Assembly: GCA_036570425.1 (NCBI GenBank)
Contig: DATCYF010000006.1
Span: 62,001-126,000 of the forward strand
Direction: 5' to 3'
DNA length: 64,000 nucleotides
From: Rhizorhapis sp036570425
Lineage (GTDB): Bacteria; Pseudomonadota; Alphaproteobacteria; Sphingomonadales; Sphingomonadaceae
The notes beneath the pieces were generated by a model, which did no database searches, had not been told where the DNA came from, and saw nothing but the letters and a program-made list of their open reading frames with translations. Numbering within the stretch: the first letter of the stretch is position 1; every line of letters begins with the position of its first letter. Below are positions 44,949-53,647 of this stretch, one piece after another. The translations under genes were made by a program, and so were the position numbers.

Positions 44949-45046
44949 CTGAGTAGCCATTGAACTGATCGAAATGGCGTATCGAAGCCAGACGCGGTAG
45001 CTTCGATAGGTATTCGACTTCGCTCAGCCCCTACTCAGCACGACGG
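44949..45046. repeat. Long imperfect palindrome, sphingomonad-type intergenic repeat
   Basis: Outer arms CTGAGTAG (44949-44956) and CTACTCAG (45031-45038); inner arms TATCGAAGC (44980-44988) and GCTTCGATA (45000-45008), with partly paired TGAACTGATCGAAAT / ATTCGACTTCGCTCA between. The TTCGACTTCGCTCAG style is common in Sphingomonadaceae spacers. It lies between ribF and ileS. Confidence 0.7.
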
Positions 45047-45070
45047 GACGGTTTGATCTTTGGCACGGCC

Positions 45071-46012
45071 TTAAGGCAGGCGGGGCGTTGCTGCAAGGAT
45101 TTGGCGTGCATCTTCGCAATCGCGGTCGATCTGAGCGATGAGTTCGTCCATCGTCTCGAACTTGGCCTCGGGACGCAGAAAAGCGATGAATTGCACTTCG
45201 ACCATCTGGCCATAGAGATTTTCGGAAAAATCGAAGAAATAGGGCTCCAATAATTCCTTCGGTGGATCGAACATCGGCCGGATGCCAAGATTGGCAACGC
45301 CGTCCAACAGCCGCCCGTCGGGTAAGCGTCCCCGCACGGCATAGATGCCGTAAGCGGGCCGCAGATATTTGCTCATGTCGATATTCGCGGTGGGATAGCC
45401 GATTTCGCTCCCTACCTTATCGCCATGTTGAACCACGCCTTCAATCGCGAAGGGGCGGGTGAGGAGGCGCGTCGCTTCCGCGCAATCGCCTGTTTGTAAC
45501 GCTTCACGAATGCGGCTGGAGGAAATCGCTTTTCCATTGCCCATGACCGGCGCGACGGATTCCGTGCGCAGGCTGTAGCGCGTGCCCAGTTCAGCCAAAC
45601 GCTGGACATTGCCGCTGCGCCCTTTGCCGAAGGTAAAGTCCTCTCCGGTCACGACGCCCGCCGCGCCCAATTCCCCGATCAGTTTTTTCGTGACGAAATC
45701 CTCCGCCGTCATGCCGGCCATCGCGTCGTCGAAATGGAAAACAAGCATGGCATCGGCGCCTGCGGCCGCGAACAATCTCTGCCGCTGATCGAGCGTCGTC
45801 AGGCGAAAGGGCGGGAGGTCAGGGAAGAAATGCCGTACCGGATGTGGATCGAACGTGGCAATGACAGCGGGGCGGCCTTCCGCGCGCGCCCACTCTATCG
45901 CGCGCCCGGCCACTGCCTGGTGTCCGAGATGAAACCCATCGAAATTGCCAAGCCCGACAATGGCGCCACGCAGATGCGGCGGTACTGTCGAGCCGCTGTC
46001 AAGCCGCTCCAT
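45071..46012 (-). CDS. ribF: Bifunctional riboflavin kinase/FAD synthetase
   Basis: 313 residues. An N-terminal nucleotidyltransferase domain (GLGNFDGFHLGHQ, TFDPHPVRHF) makes FAD, and a C-terminal kinase domain makes FMN (GDKVGSEIGYPTANIDM, GIYAVRG). ATG 46012 (MERLDSGSTV) is used; TTG or GTG starts further up would overlap folA. The ileS and lspA genes follow on the same strand. Confidence 0.94.
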   Translation of the reverse strand: MERLDSGSTVPPHLRGAIVGLGNFDGFHLGHQAVAGRAIEWARAEGRPAVIATFDPHPVRHFFPDLPPFRLTTLDQRQRLFAAAGADAMLVFHFDDAMAGMTAEDFVTKKLIGELGAAGVVTGEDFTFGKGRSGNVQRLAELGTRYSLRTESVAPVMGNGKAISSSRIREALQTGDCAEATRLLTRPFAIEGVVQHGDKVGSEIGYPTANIDMSKYLRPAYGIYAVRGRLPDGRLLDGVANLGIRPMFDPPKELLEPYFFDFSENLYGQMVEVQFIAFLRPEAKFETMDELIAQIDRDCEDARQILAATPRLP

Positions 46013-46044
46013 CGGGCTGCCTATAGAAAGTTCCACATGACCGT

Positions 46045-46542
46045 TCAATCCATGCGCCGCAGAGTGACGAAACTATATGCGGGCCGGCCACCTTCCGCCG
46101 GGAAATCCTCGCGCGCCGTTTCCTGCCATGCAGTCGGATCGAAAGCATCGAGAAATGTATCGCCCGGCGGTGTGGCATGAACCTGTGTCAATTCGATCCG
46201 GTCAGCGCGCGAGAGGAATAGTGCGCAGATCTCAGCACCCCCGATCACGGAGATATGAGGCGCATTGGCCAGAGCAATGGCCTGCTCCACATTGTGAACA
46301 ACTTCGGCCCCCTCCTCCTGCCATTCCGGATCGCGGGTCAGCACGATGTGGCGGCGGTCTTCCAGCAGCCCAGGCAAGCTATCAAATGTCTTGCGTCCCA
46401 TAATCATGGGCGTGCCCTGCGTCAGAGACTTGAAACGCCGCAGGTCAGCGGGCAGGTGCCAGGGCATCTTGCCTTCCCGTCCGATAACGCCATTGTCGGC
46501 GCGTGCCATGATCACAACGATTTCCGGGCGGTTCATCGACAT
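46045..46542 (-). CDS. folA: Dihydrofolate reductase
   Basis: 165 residues. ADNGVIGREGKMPWHLPADLR (parts), MGRKTFDSLPG and ISVIGGAEICALF are the classic DHFR segments, with the catalytic acid in the DLRRF region. Reduces dihydrofolate with NADPH. It lies 33 bases upstream of ribF and downstream of purK on the same strand. The start MSMNRPEIV may equally be the second Met. Confidence 0.94.
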   Translation of the reverse strand: MSMNRPEIVVIMARADNGVIGREGKMPWHLPADLRRFKSLTQGTPMIMGRKTFDSLPGLLEDRRHIVLTRDPEWQEEGAEVVHNVEQAIALANAPHISVIGGAEICALFLSRADRIELTQVHATPPGDTFLDAFDPTAWQETAREDFPAEGGRPAYSFVTLRRMD

Positions 46543-46574
46543 TCTGCTCCCTTTGCCTTGCTGTTTTCGCGCAG

Positions 46575-47645
46575 TCAGGGGAACAATCGGGTCACATGCC
46601 CCATTTTCCGCCCCCGCCTTGCTTTTCGTTTGCCATAAAGGTGCAAATGATTGGAAGGCTCGGTGAGAATATTTCCAGCGTCATCGACTTCATCGCCGAT
46701 CAAGTTTCGCATTTCGATTTTCGCGGCGACCAGATTGGTGCTGCCCAAAGGCAAGCCGCAAATGGCGCGAATATGATTTTCGAATTGGCTGGTGATGGCG
46801 CCTTCAATGGTCCAGTGGCCGCTATTATGGACGCGGGGCGCCATTTCGTTGAACACAGGGCCATCCTCGCCGGCAAAGAATTCCAGTGTCAGAACGCCGA
46901 CATAATCAAGTGCGTCGGCTACCTTGCCGGCCAGCGCCTTTGCTTCATCCGCCTGAGCCGTAATCAGCGGTCCAGCCGGAACAGTGGAAAGCGACAGAAT
47001 GCCATCCCGATGCACATTATCGGGACAGGCCCAGAAACGAACTTCGCCGTCATCAGTCCGCGCCAATATCACTGAAAATTCACGATCGAAGCGGACGAAG
47101 CCCTCCAGTATTGTCGGTTGTTCGGCGATGAGGGTCCATGCCGCGTCTGCGTCTTCCGGCTTCATGATTCGCGCCTGGCCCTTGCCGTCATAGCCAAAGC
47201 GCCGTGTTTTGAGGATCGCGGGTGTGCCTATACGGGCAAGCGCCGCGTCCAGATCGGCCCGGTTGTTGACGCTGGCCCAAGGCGCGGTACGGCCGCCCAG
47301 ACTGCCGACGAAGCTCTTTTCCGCCTCCCGATCCTGAGCGATTTTCAGCGCCTGCACCGATGGATGCACAGTTGCGCCCTCGTCCAGTGCGGCGAGAGGG
47401 GCATGATCAATATTTTCAAACTCGTAAGTGACGACGGCCACTTTCGCAGCGAAGGCGCGGAGTGCTGTGATGTCGTCATAGCTGGCGCGGGTCCATTCGG
47501 CCGAGACCTCAGCGGCGACGCTCGTTTCTTCCGGTGCATAAATATGGCAGCGATAGCCAAGCTGAGCCGCTGCCACCGCCAACATTCGGCCGAGTTGACC
47601 GCCGCCCAATATGCCGATGGTGGAGCCGGAAGGAAGTGCGGTCAT
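46575..47645 (-). CDS. purK: 5-(carboxyamino)imidazole ribonucleotide synthase
   Basis: 356 residues, ATP-grasp enzyme: GILGGGQLGRMLA at the N-terminus, TRRFGYDGKGQ as ATP loop and NEMAPRVHNSGHWT in the metal region. It carboxylates AIR to N5-CAIR in purine synthesis. ATG 47645 overlaps the purE stop by four bases, the normal purEK operon order. Confidence 0.95.
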   Translation of the reverse strand: MTALPSGSTIGILGGGQLGRMLAVAAAQLGYRCHIYAPEETSVAAEVSAEWTRASYDDITALRAFAAKVAVVTYEFENIDHAPLAALDEGATVHPSVQALKIAQDREAEKSFVGSLGGRTAPWASVNNRADLDAALARIGTPAILKTRRFGYDGKGQARIMKPEDADAAWTLIAEQPTILEGFVRFDREFSVILARTDDGEVRFWACPDNVHRDGILSLSTVPAGPLITAQADEAKALAGKVADALDYVGVLTLEFFAGEDGPVFNEMAPRVHNSGHWTIEGAITSQFENHIRAICGLPLGSTNLVAAKIEMRNLIGDEVDDAGNILTEPSNHLHLYGKRKARRGRKMGHVTRLFP

Positions 47646-48130
47646 TGGGGCTCCGCAGCCACGTCTGCTGTCTGCTTTTCCCGCCACGCATCCAGCCGAT
47701 CGGCTAGGGTGGCGTCATTGTTGGCCAGGATGGCTGCTGCAAACAGACCTGCATTGATAGCGCCTGGCTTGCCGATGGCCAGGGTGCCCACAGGGATGCC
47801 GCCGGGCATTTGAACGATGGAAAGCAGGCTGTCCATGCCCTTCAGCGCCTTGGACTCCACTGGAACGCCCAACACCGGCAATCGGGTCATTGAAGCGGTC
47901 ATGCCAGGCAGATGCGCTGCGCCGCCTGCACCCGCAATGATGACTTTCAGCCCGCGATCTGCCGCGCTTTTGGCATAGTCATAAAGCCTTTCCGGGGTGC
48001 GGTGTGCGGACACGACCTTGCATTCATGCGGAATATCCAACATCGTCAATATTTCGGCGGCATGCGACATGGTGTCCCAATCGGAACGGCTGCCCATTAT
48101 GATGCCGACCAGCGGCTTTCGCTGCGTCAT
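47642..48130 (-). CDS. purE: N5-carboxyaminoimidazole ribonucleotide mutase
   Basis: 162 residues. GIIMGSRSDWDTMSHA, VVSAHRTPERLYDYA and AGAGGAAHLPGM are the PurE signatures. It converts N5-CAIR to CAIR, downstream of PurK's reaction. First gene of the operon; the divergent promoter region 48131-48315 is shared with a GGDEF gene. Confidence 0.95.
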   Translation of the reverse strand: MTQRKPLVGIIMGSRSDWDTMSHAAEILTMLDIPHECKVVSAHRTPERLYDYAKSAADRGLKVIIAGAGGAAHLPGMTASMTRLPVLGVPVESKALKGMDSLLSIVQMPGGIPVGTLAIGKPGAINAGLFAAAILANNDATLADRLDAWREKQTADVAAEPQ

Positions 48131-48315
48131 GTCGCTTCCTGGTTCCTGGCTTTAGCGCGAGGTGAGAAGCGATGGCTCTTAACCGGGGAAATCCGCTCGG
48201 GCAATGCTGATCGCCTCAATCGACCATTGGGAACAAAAATTTCCTTGCCGGGGCAGGAGCCACACCAGTAATTAACCAAGCCAATGATACAGCTTTGGCG
48301 TGTGGGGTATGAGCT

Positions 48316-48933
48316 GTGCATAATCTGAAAAAAGAAAATCTTTCACCGGTGGCTGACGTTGACCGGATCAGGGAACTGGAAGGCGAGATCGCTATTCTGA
48401 AGCGAGAGCTGATGATGTTGCGGATCGCTAATAGCGAACTGGAGCGGGTGGTCGAGCGGGACACGCTCACGCCGCTGTATAACAGGCGTTATTTCATCAA
48501 TGCGGTGAATGACAGGCTAAAGCGGCTTGGCCGCTATGGGACGCGGTCGATTCTTGTTTTTGCCGATGTCGATGGTCTTAAGCGAATCAATGATACGCAT
48601 GGCCATAATGCCGGGGATTATGCGCTGATCCATATCGCGCGCCTGCTGGCTGAAAATGTGCGGACGACTGACATTGTCGCGCGTATTGCCGGTGATGAAT
48701 TCGCACTGATCCTGGAGGAATTAACGCGATCTGAGGCCCAGGCGAAGATCGAGCGGCTAAAGGTGGCGATTGCCAGCGCAGAGTGCGAATTCAATGGAGC
48801 GCGGCTGACGCTTGGCGCATCCTTTGGCATGGCGGTGATGATGGAGGCGGACAGCGGCGAATCGCTGATCGCCCGCGCCGACGCTGATATGTATGCAAAC
48901 AAGCATAGCGGCCGGGCGAAGGCTGTGGCCTGA
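48316..48933 (+). CDS. GGDEF-domain protein with an AGDEF active-site motif
   Basis: 205 residues: a short coiled coil (RELEGEIAILKRELMMLRIA) followed by a GGDEF domain (DTLTPLYNRRYF, DVDGLKRINDTHGHNAGD). The active-site sequence is AGDEF in place of GGDEF, and an RTTD I-site lies five residues before it, so product feedback is retained. Some AGDEF proteins are active diguanylate cyclases. The start is a GTG at 48316. No sensor or membrane segment is seen. Confidence 0.86.
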   Translation: MHNLKKENLSPVADVDRIRELEGEIAILKRELMMLRIANSELERVVERDTLTPLYNRRYFINAVNDRLKRLGRYGTRSILVFADVDGLKRINDTHGHNAGDYALIHIARLLAENVRTTDIVARIAGDEFALILEELTRSEAQAKIERLKVAIASAECEFNGARLTLGASFGMAVMMEADSGESLIARADADMYANKHSGRAKAVA

Positions 48934-48966
48934 ACCAGGCGTTGCTTTGGCAAAAACTCTGTGAAT

Positions 48967-49923
48967 TCATCGATTCAGCCAGCGGGCGGCAGCGAACGAT
49001 AGCCCCACCGCAAGTGCGATCAGGACGCAAAAAGCGAAGACGCCCCAAAACGCCCAAGGCTGATGGGCAAAAGGAATGCCCTGCACATTCATTCCGAGCA
49101 GGCCTGTGATGAACGTGACAGGCAGGAAAATGAGCGCGACGATGGAAACGATCAGTGAACGGCGGTCGAGTTGTTCGCCGCGAAGATCCGTCAGTTCTTC
49201 ATGGGCCAGCGCGGCGCGTTCACGGACTGCCTCCAATTCTTCGGCCATGCGCGCGCATCGGTCCGCGGCTTCACGAAGGTGGATATGATCGGCAGGTTCC
49301 AGCCAGGGGAAATCCGTCTGCGCCAGCCTTTCTACCGCCTGACGCTGTGGCGCGATGAAACGGCGGTAGCTGATGGCCTGCGAACGAACTTCGGAGACTA
49401 ACCGGCGCAAGCCCGCTGGAGGAGGGCCGTCCAGCGCACTTTCAATATCGTCCAGCCGATCGCCCAGGGCAGCAACGTCAGGATCAAGCGAATCAGTGAT
49501 TTCATGCGCGATAGCAGCGATGAGGTCGCCGGGATCAAAAATCTCTCCGTTCATGAACCGCGCGGCCACGGTCTCATAGGCCGCTATGCTGCGGAAGCTG
49601 ATGGTGATGACCCGTCCCTTTTCCGCCCACATGCGAATGGAAACCAGGGCATCGGGATCATCCTCCGGGGTCGAGCCCAGCCCGCGAAGGTTAATGAGTG
49701 CGCCGCCGTTCAGGACGGCGCAGCGCGGCCGGGTCTCATGCGCAAGCAGGGCGGATCGGGCGATTGCAGGAATGCCCTCGTCGGATTGGATGGTGGCGAT
49801 AGCGCTTTCGTCTCGCCCATCCAGGTGCAGCCACAGAAAATCATGATCGCTTGCTATGCCTTCCGCCTCGGCGGACGGCATGCTGCGTGGCTTCCCATCT
49901 TTCAGCAGGAAGGCGCGGCTCAT
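48967..49923 (-). CDS. CorA/ZntB-family cation transporter
   Basis: 318 residues. The two C-terminal helices carry the GMN motif as LLGMNVQGIPF, and the N-terminal part is the cytoplasmic funnel; DIESALDG and a coiled helical stalk (EELEAVRERAALAHEELTDL) are typical. CorA members carry Mg2+ and ZntB members Zn2+; sequence resembles the ZntB branch, which I do not claim firmly. ATG 49923 overlaps the upstream cysG-type stop (ATGA). Confidence 0.85.
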   Translation of the reverse strand: MSRAFLLKDGKPRSMPSAEAEGIASDHDFLWLHLDGRDESAIATIQSDEGIPAIARSALLAHETRPRCAVLNGGALINLRGLGSTPEDDPDALVSIRMWAEKGRVITISFRSIAAYETVAARFMNGEIFDPGDLIAAIAHEITDSLDPDVAALGDRLDDIESALDGPPPAGLRRLVSEVRSQAISYRRFIAPQRQAVERLAQTDFPWLEPADHIHLREAADRCARMAEELEAVRERAALAHEELTDLRGEQLDRRSLIVSIVALIFLPVTFITGLLGMNVQGIPFAHQPWAFWGVFAFCVLIALAVGLSFAAARWLNR

Positions 49924-50690
49924 ACACGCCACCGGAGATAGAGCGACAAGCCCGGCCGGGGATCAACTGGAGGAGCGACTGCCGTAAGGCGGACTGCATC
50001 CGCCCGGGCCCGATCCAATATTACCACCGGGATGTCAGCCAAATGGTAGACGGTGTCGGCCATTCCAAGGAGGCGGGCTGTCCGCAACGTCAAATCGTCA
50101 GGATCGGGTGACAGAAGCGGGATTTCGATTAATTGATCATGGGCTTTCGTTTGATCCGCTGACAGCCATTTTCCCACGGCATCTGTCCCATGAGGCGCAA
50201 AGGGATCGAGCGGACCGCCTTGTTCCAGCGCCGCATCGATGGCCCGTCGCCTTTCGGCTGCGCTGGGCCAGCGAGCCTTCATCTGAGCGCGCGCATGCCC
50301 CAGCGCATCGGCGAGTTTGCCAAGGCCAGAGGGTAGTATCTGTTCGAAACGCTGGCGGATGATCTTCGCCAGACCAGCAGATGCGCCGCCGGTTCCTATG
50401 GCGATAATTACCGGATCACGATCCACGATGGCGGGCAAAGTAAAATCGCATTGATCGGGCCGATCAACCGCGTTGACCAATATGCCACGTTCCTTCAGCC
50501 GGGCAATGGCGGCAAGCGCAGCCGCATTATCGTCCAAGGCGACGATAGCGAGCGCTGCTTCCGCCTCTTCGCCGACGATTTGCGCGCCGGCGCGGCGGAG
50601 CAGTCGTGCCTTGGCCTCGGCTGCCTCCCCCTCGCCCACCAGAATGACCGGACGGCCGTTCAGGCGGACGAAGAGAGGCAGGCTGTGCAT
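49920..50690 (-). CDS. Sirohaem synthase N-terminal part (precorrin-2 dehydrogenase/ferrochelatase)
   Basis: 256 residues: MHSLPLFVRLNGRPVILVGEGEAA with a nucleotide-binding loop, then AVDRPDQCDFTLPAIV and IGTGGASAGLAKIIRQRFE. It is the bimodular CysG N-terminal unit without the SUMT methyltransferase domain, so the methyltransferase must be encoded elsewhere. Its last 55 or so residues are unusual in composition (RLLGMADTVYHLADIP) and resemble the start of a tetrapyrrole methylase, which may be a vestige. Confidence 0.85.
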   Translation of the reverse strand: MHSLPLFVRLNGRPVILVGEGEAAEAKARLLRRAGAQIVGEEAEAALAIVALDDNAAALAAIARLKERGILVNAVDRPDQCDFTLPAIVDRDPVIIAIGTGGASAGLAKIIRQRFEQILPSGLGKLADALGHARAQMKARWPSAAERRRAIDAALEQGGPLDPFAPHGTDAVGKWLSADQTKAHDQLIEIPLLSPDPDDLTLRTARLLGMADTVYHLADIPVVILDRARADAVRLTAVAPPVDPRPGLSLYLRWRV

Positions 50691-50691
50691 C

Positions 50692-51954
50692 TTACCGCGC
50701 CCAATCCGGGATGATGTCGCCCTCGATCAGCGTCTCTATGGGGGGGCGTTCGCGCACAACCGCCCATTTGTCGCCCGATACCAGCACTTCGGGAGTCAGT
50801 GCGCGGCTGTTGTAGGTACTCGCCATTGTTGCGCCATAAGCGCCCGCCGTCATGAAGGCGAGAAGATCGCCAGCCTGCACCATGTCCATGTCGCGGTTCC
50901 GGGCAAAAGTGTCGCCGGTTTCGCAGACTGGACCAACGACAGTGGCTTCTGCCCGCTTGCCCTTGGGTTTGATGGCGCGGATATCATGCCATGCATCGTA
51001 AAGGCTGGGCCGGAGGAGGTCGTTCATGGCCGCGTCAACGATGATGAATGGCTGAGACGCGCCTTGCTTCACCCTGACGACTTGCGACAACAGGGCGCCT
51101 GCATTGCCGACGATCACCCGGCCGGGCTCGAACAGCAGCCGGACGCCCCAGTCCGCTGTGACTCGCTTCACCATGTCGCCATAAGCGGCCGGGCTGGGCG
51201 GGATCGGAAGGGCAGGATCATAAGGCACACCAAGCCCGCCGCCCAGATCGGCGGTGCGGATATTATGACCCTCGTCGCGTAGCGCTTCGATCAGCGCGCC
51301 TACTTTTTCAAAGGCCGCCTCCAGCGGAGCAAGGGCGGTAAGCTGGCTACCGATGTGAACGGCAACGCCGCGCACGTCCAGGCCCGCAAGCTGCGCAGCG
51401 CGATCATAGCTGGCAAGAGCTCGGCCGTAGGGAATACCGAATTTGTTTTCCGACTTCCCTGTAGAAATCTTTTCATGCGTGCCCGCATCGACATCGGGAT
51501 TGATGCGATAGGCGACTGGCGCGACCTTACCCATCGCGAGCGCGACTTCGGAAAGCATTTCAGCTTCCGGCTCGCTTTCCAGATTGAACTGGAAAATGCC
51601 AAGGTCCAGCGCGAGGCGCATTTCGTCAGCGGTCTTGCCGACACCGGAGAAAACGATCTTGCCAGGTGCGATGCCTGCCGCCACGGCCCGGCGAAGTTCG
51701 CCCGCCGATACGACATCCGCACCCAGGCCAAGCCGCGCCAACGTTGCCAGAACAGCGGCATTGGGATTGGCCTTGACCGCGAAGGCGACCAGTGGATCGG
51801 GAAGGGGCTGAAGCGCTTCCTGAAACACGCGGACATGACGTTCCAGAGTGGCAGTCGAATAGACGTAAACGGGCGTGCCGACCGCCTGCGCAATGGCGCT
51901 CATTGGCACTTGTTCGACATGCATCGCGCCGTTCTTATATTCAAAATGGTCCAT
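50692..51954 (-). CDS. lysA: Diaminopimelate decarboxylase
   Basis: 420 residues, fold III PLP enzyme. The PLP lysine is in LVAFAVKANPNAAVL, the glycine-rich phosphate site in LGGGLGVPYDP, and VGPVCETGDTFARNRD supplies the catalytic cysteine. It makes lysine from meso-diaminopimelate. The stop is one base from the next gene's start. It follows lptM-like and argH genes, a common alphaproteobacterial order. Confidence 0.95.
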   Translation of the reverse strand: MDHFEYKNGAMHVEQVPMSAIAQAVGTPVYVYSTATLERHVRVFQEALQPLPDPLVAFAVKANPNAAVLATLARLGLGADVVSAGELRRAVAAGIAPGKIVFSGVGKTADEMRLALDLGIFQFNLESEPEAEMLSEVALAMGKVAPVAYRINPDVDAGTHEKISTGKSENKFGIPYGRALASYDRAAQLAGLDVRGVAVHIGSQLTALAPLEAAFEKVGALIEALRDEGHNIRTADLGGGLGVPYDPALPIPPSPAAYGDMVKRVTADWGVRLLFEPGRVIVGNAGALLSQVVRVKQGASQPFIIVDAAMNDLLRPSLYDAWHDIRAIKPKGKRAEATVVGPVCETGDTFARNRDMDMVQAGDLLAFMTAGAYGATMASTYNSRALTPEVLVSGDKWAVVRERPPIETLIEGDIIPDWAR

Positions 51955-51987
51955 GAAATTCCTGTATGGAATGAGATATGTATCGGG

Positions 51988-52227
51988 TTAGCCGGGGGGC
52001 GGCAGGTCGAATTCGTCCGGCTTCCGCTTTTCCGATTGTTTCAGAAGCTCGTCGCTTCGTCCCGGCCGGGCCTGGGCCGACGGCTCCATCAATTCCTGCG
52101 GTGTAGGTGTTTCCGTGGCGGCCAGGGGTTTGGGTGGCAAGCTCTGGCCCTCCGGCGGCGTCAATGGCGTGCGGCTGCCGCAGGCGGAAAGCGTCAGGGC
52201 GGCCAACAGAACGGAGCATTTACGCAT
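51988..52227 (-). CDS. Small lipoprotein, LptM/YifL-like
   Basis: 79 residues. A lipoprotein signal (CSVLLAALTLSACGSRTPLTPP) with lipobox LSAC is followed by a Pro-rich, polar tail (TETPTPQELM, KRKPDEFDLPPP). Proteins of this kind lie between argH and lysA in many alphaproteobacteria and, in E. coli, LptM stabilises the LPS transport complex. Recognition is by signature and position. ATG 52227 lies five bases upstream of the argH stop. Confidence 0.8.
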   Translation of the reverse strand: MRKCSVLLAALTLSACGSRTPLTPPEGQSLPPKPLAATETPTPQELMEPSAQARPGRSDELLKQSEKRKPDEFDLPPPG

Positions 52228-52231
52228 CGCC

Positions 52232-53647
52232 TTATCCTCCCATTCCGAGTTCGGCCCGCGCGGCCTTGATCCGTTCATTGACGCGGTCGGGGGAGGTGCC
52301 GCCGTGGCTTTTCCGGCTTCCGACTGAAGCGTCAACGGTGAGAACCCCGAAAATGCGGCCGTCGATTCGCGAATCTATGGCCTGCAGTTTGTCGAGCGGC
52401 AGATCGGCGAGAGGCGTGCCTTCGGTTTCGGCCAATTTCACCGCCCGACCAGTGATGTGGTGAGCTTCGCGGAAAGGCACATTGGCTTCGCGGACCAGCC
52501 AGTCCGCCAGATCAGTCGCGGTGGCGAAGCCACTTTCGGCCAACGCGCGCATCCTGTCCGTGCGGAAGGTGACCTTTTCCACCATGCCGGTCATCGCCGC
52601 AATGGAAAGGCCGAGCAGGTCATGCGCCTCGAACACCGGCGGCTTGTCGTCCTGCATGTCCTTTGAATAAGCGAGTGGCAGGCCCTTCATGGTGATGACC
52701 AGAGCGCTCATGCATCCGGCGATCCGTCCGGCATGACCGCGTACCAACTCGGCAGCGTCCGGATTGCGCTTCTGCGGCATGATCGAGCTACCCGTAGAAT
52801 AGGCATCGGGCAGCGACACGAACCCGAAGGGCTGGCTGGCCCAAATGATGAATTCTTCCGCCAATCGCGAAAGGTGCAAACTGCATTGCGTAGCGGCCAT
52901 AAGATAATCGAGGGCAAAATCGCGGTCCGATACGCTGTCGAGGCTATTGTTTGTGGGCGCATCGAAACCAAGAGCCGACGCCGTGGCATGGCGATCGATC
53001 GAAAAGCCGGTGCCTGCAAGGGCTGCGCTTCCGAGCGGGCACTGATTCATGCGGGTTCGCGCATCGGCAAAGCGGGAGCGGTCACGGCGGATCATCTCAT
53101 AATACGCCATTAAATGATGGCCGAGGGTAACGGGCTGTGCTGACTGGAGGTGCGTAAAGCCCGGCATGACGCTGGCGACATTCTCTTCCGCGCGGGTGAC
53201 AAGCGCGATCTGCAATGCCTTCAGCCCTGCATCCACCATGTCGATGGCATCGCGGACCCAGAGGCGGAAATCGGTCGCGACCTGATCGTTTCTGGAACGG
53301 GCGGTGTGCAGGCGTCCTGCCGCAGGGCCGACGATCTCCGCCAAACGCGCTTCCACATGCATGTGGATGTCTTCAAGATCGAGATTTTCGACAAGACCGC
53401 CCGCTTCATATTCAGCCGCGATCTGATCCAGCCCGCCCGAAATGGCTGCAGCGTCCTCTGCCGACACGATACCCTGCTTCGCCAGCATCGCGACGTGCGC
53501 TTTCGATCCGGCGATGTCCTGCCGCCATAATCGCTTGTCGAATGGTATGGAGGCATTTATCTCCCGCATGATCGAAGCCGGGCCCTCAGCGAAGCGCCCG
53601 CCCCACATGCTGTTGGAGCCTGCCGTCGTGCGTTCAGTAATTGCCAT
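52232..53647 (-). CDS. argH: Argininosuccinate lyase
   Basis: 471 residues. MWGGRFAEG opening, HTARSRNDQVATD, and the fumarase/lyase signature GSSIMPQKRNP are all present. It splits argininosuccinate to arginine and fumarate; argG is in the same window at 59.2 kb. ATG 53647 (MAITERTT) is used because the extended N-terminus parallels other alphaproteobacterial enzymes; MWGGRF at 53608 is possible. The start lies 19-20 bases inside the divergent tlpA-like reading frame. Confidence 0.95.
   Translation of the reverse strand: MAITERTTAGSNSMWGGRFAEGPASIMREINASIPFDKRLWRQDIAGSKAHVAMLAKQGIVSAEDAAAISGGLDQIAAEYEAGGLVENLDLEDIHMHVEARLAEIVGPAAGRLHTARSRNDQVATDFRLWVRDAIDMVDAGLKALQIALVTRAEENVASVMPGFTHLQSAQPVTLGHHLMAYYEMIRRDRSRFADARTRMNQCPLGSAALAGTGFSIDRHATASALGFDAPTNNSLDSVSDRDFALDYLMAATQCSLHLSRLAEEFIIWASQPFGFVSLPDAYSTGSSIMPQKRNPDAAELVRGHAGRIAGCMSALVITMKGLPLAYSKDMQDDKPPVFEAHDLLGLSIAAMTGMVEKVTFRTDRMRALAESGFATATDLADWLVREANVPFREAHHITGRAVKLAETEGTPLADLPLDKLQAIDSRIDGRIFGVLTVDASVGSRKSHGGTSPDRVNERIKAARAELGMGG

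Noticed and set aside
48228..48260. GGAAC sequence before the GGDEF gene as an EcfG promoter
   Set aside because: There is no CGTT 16-17 bases downstream.
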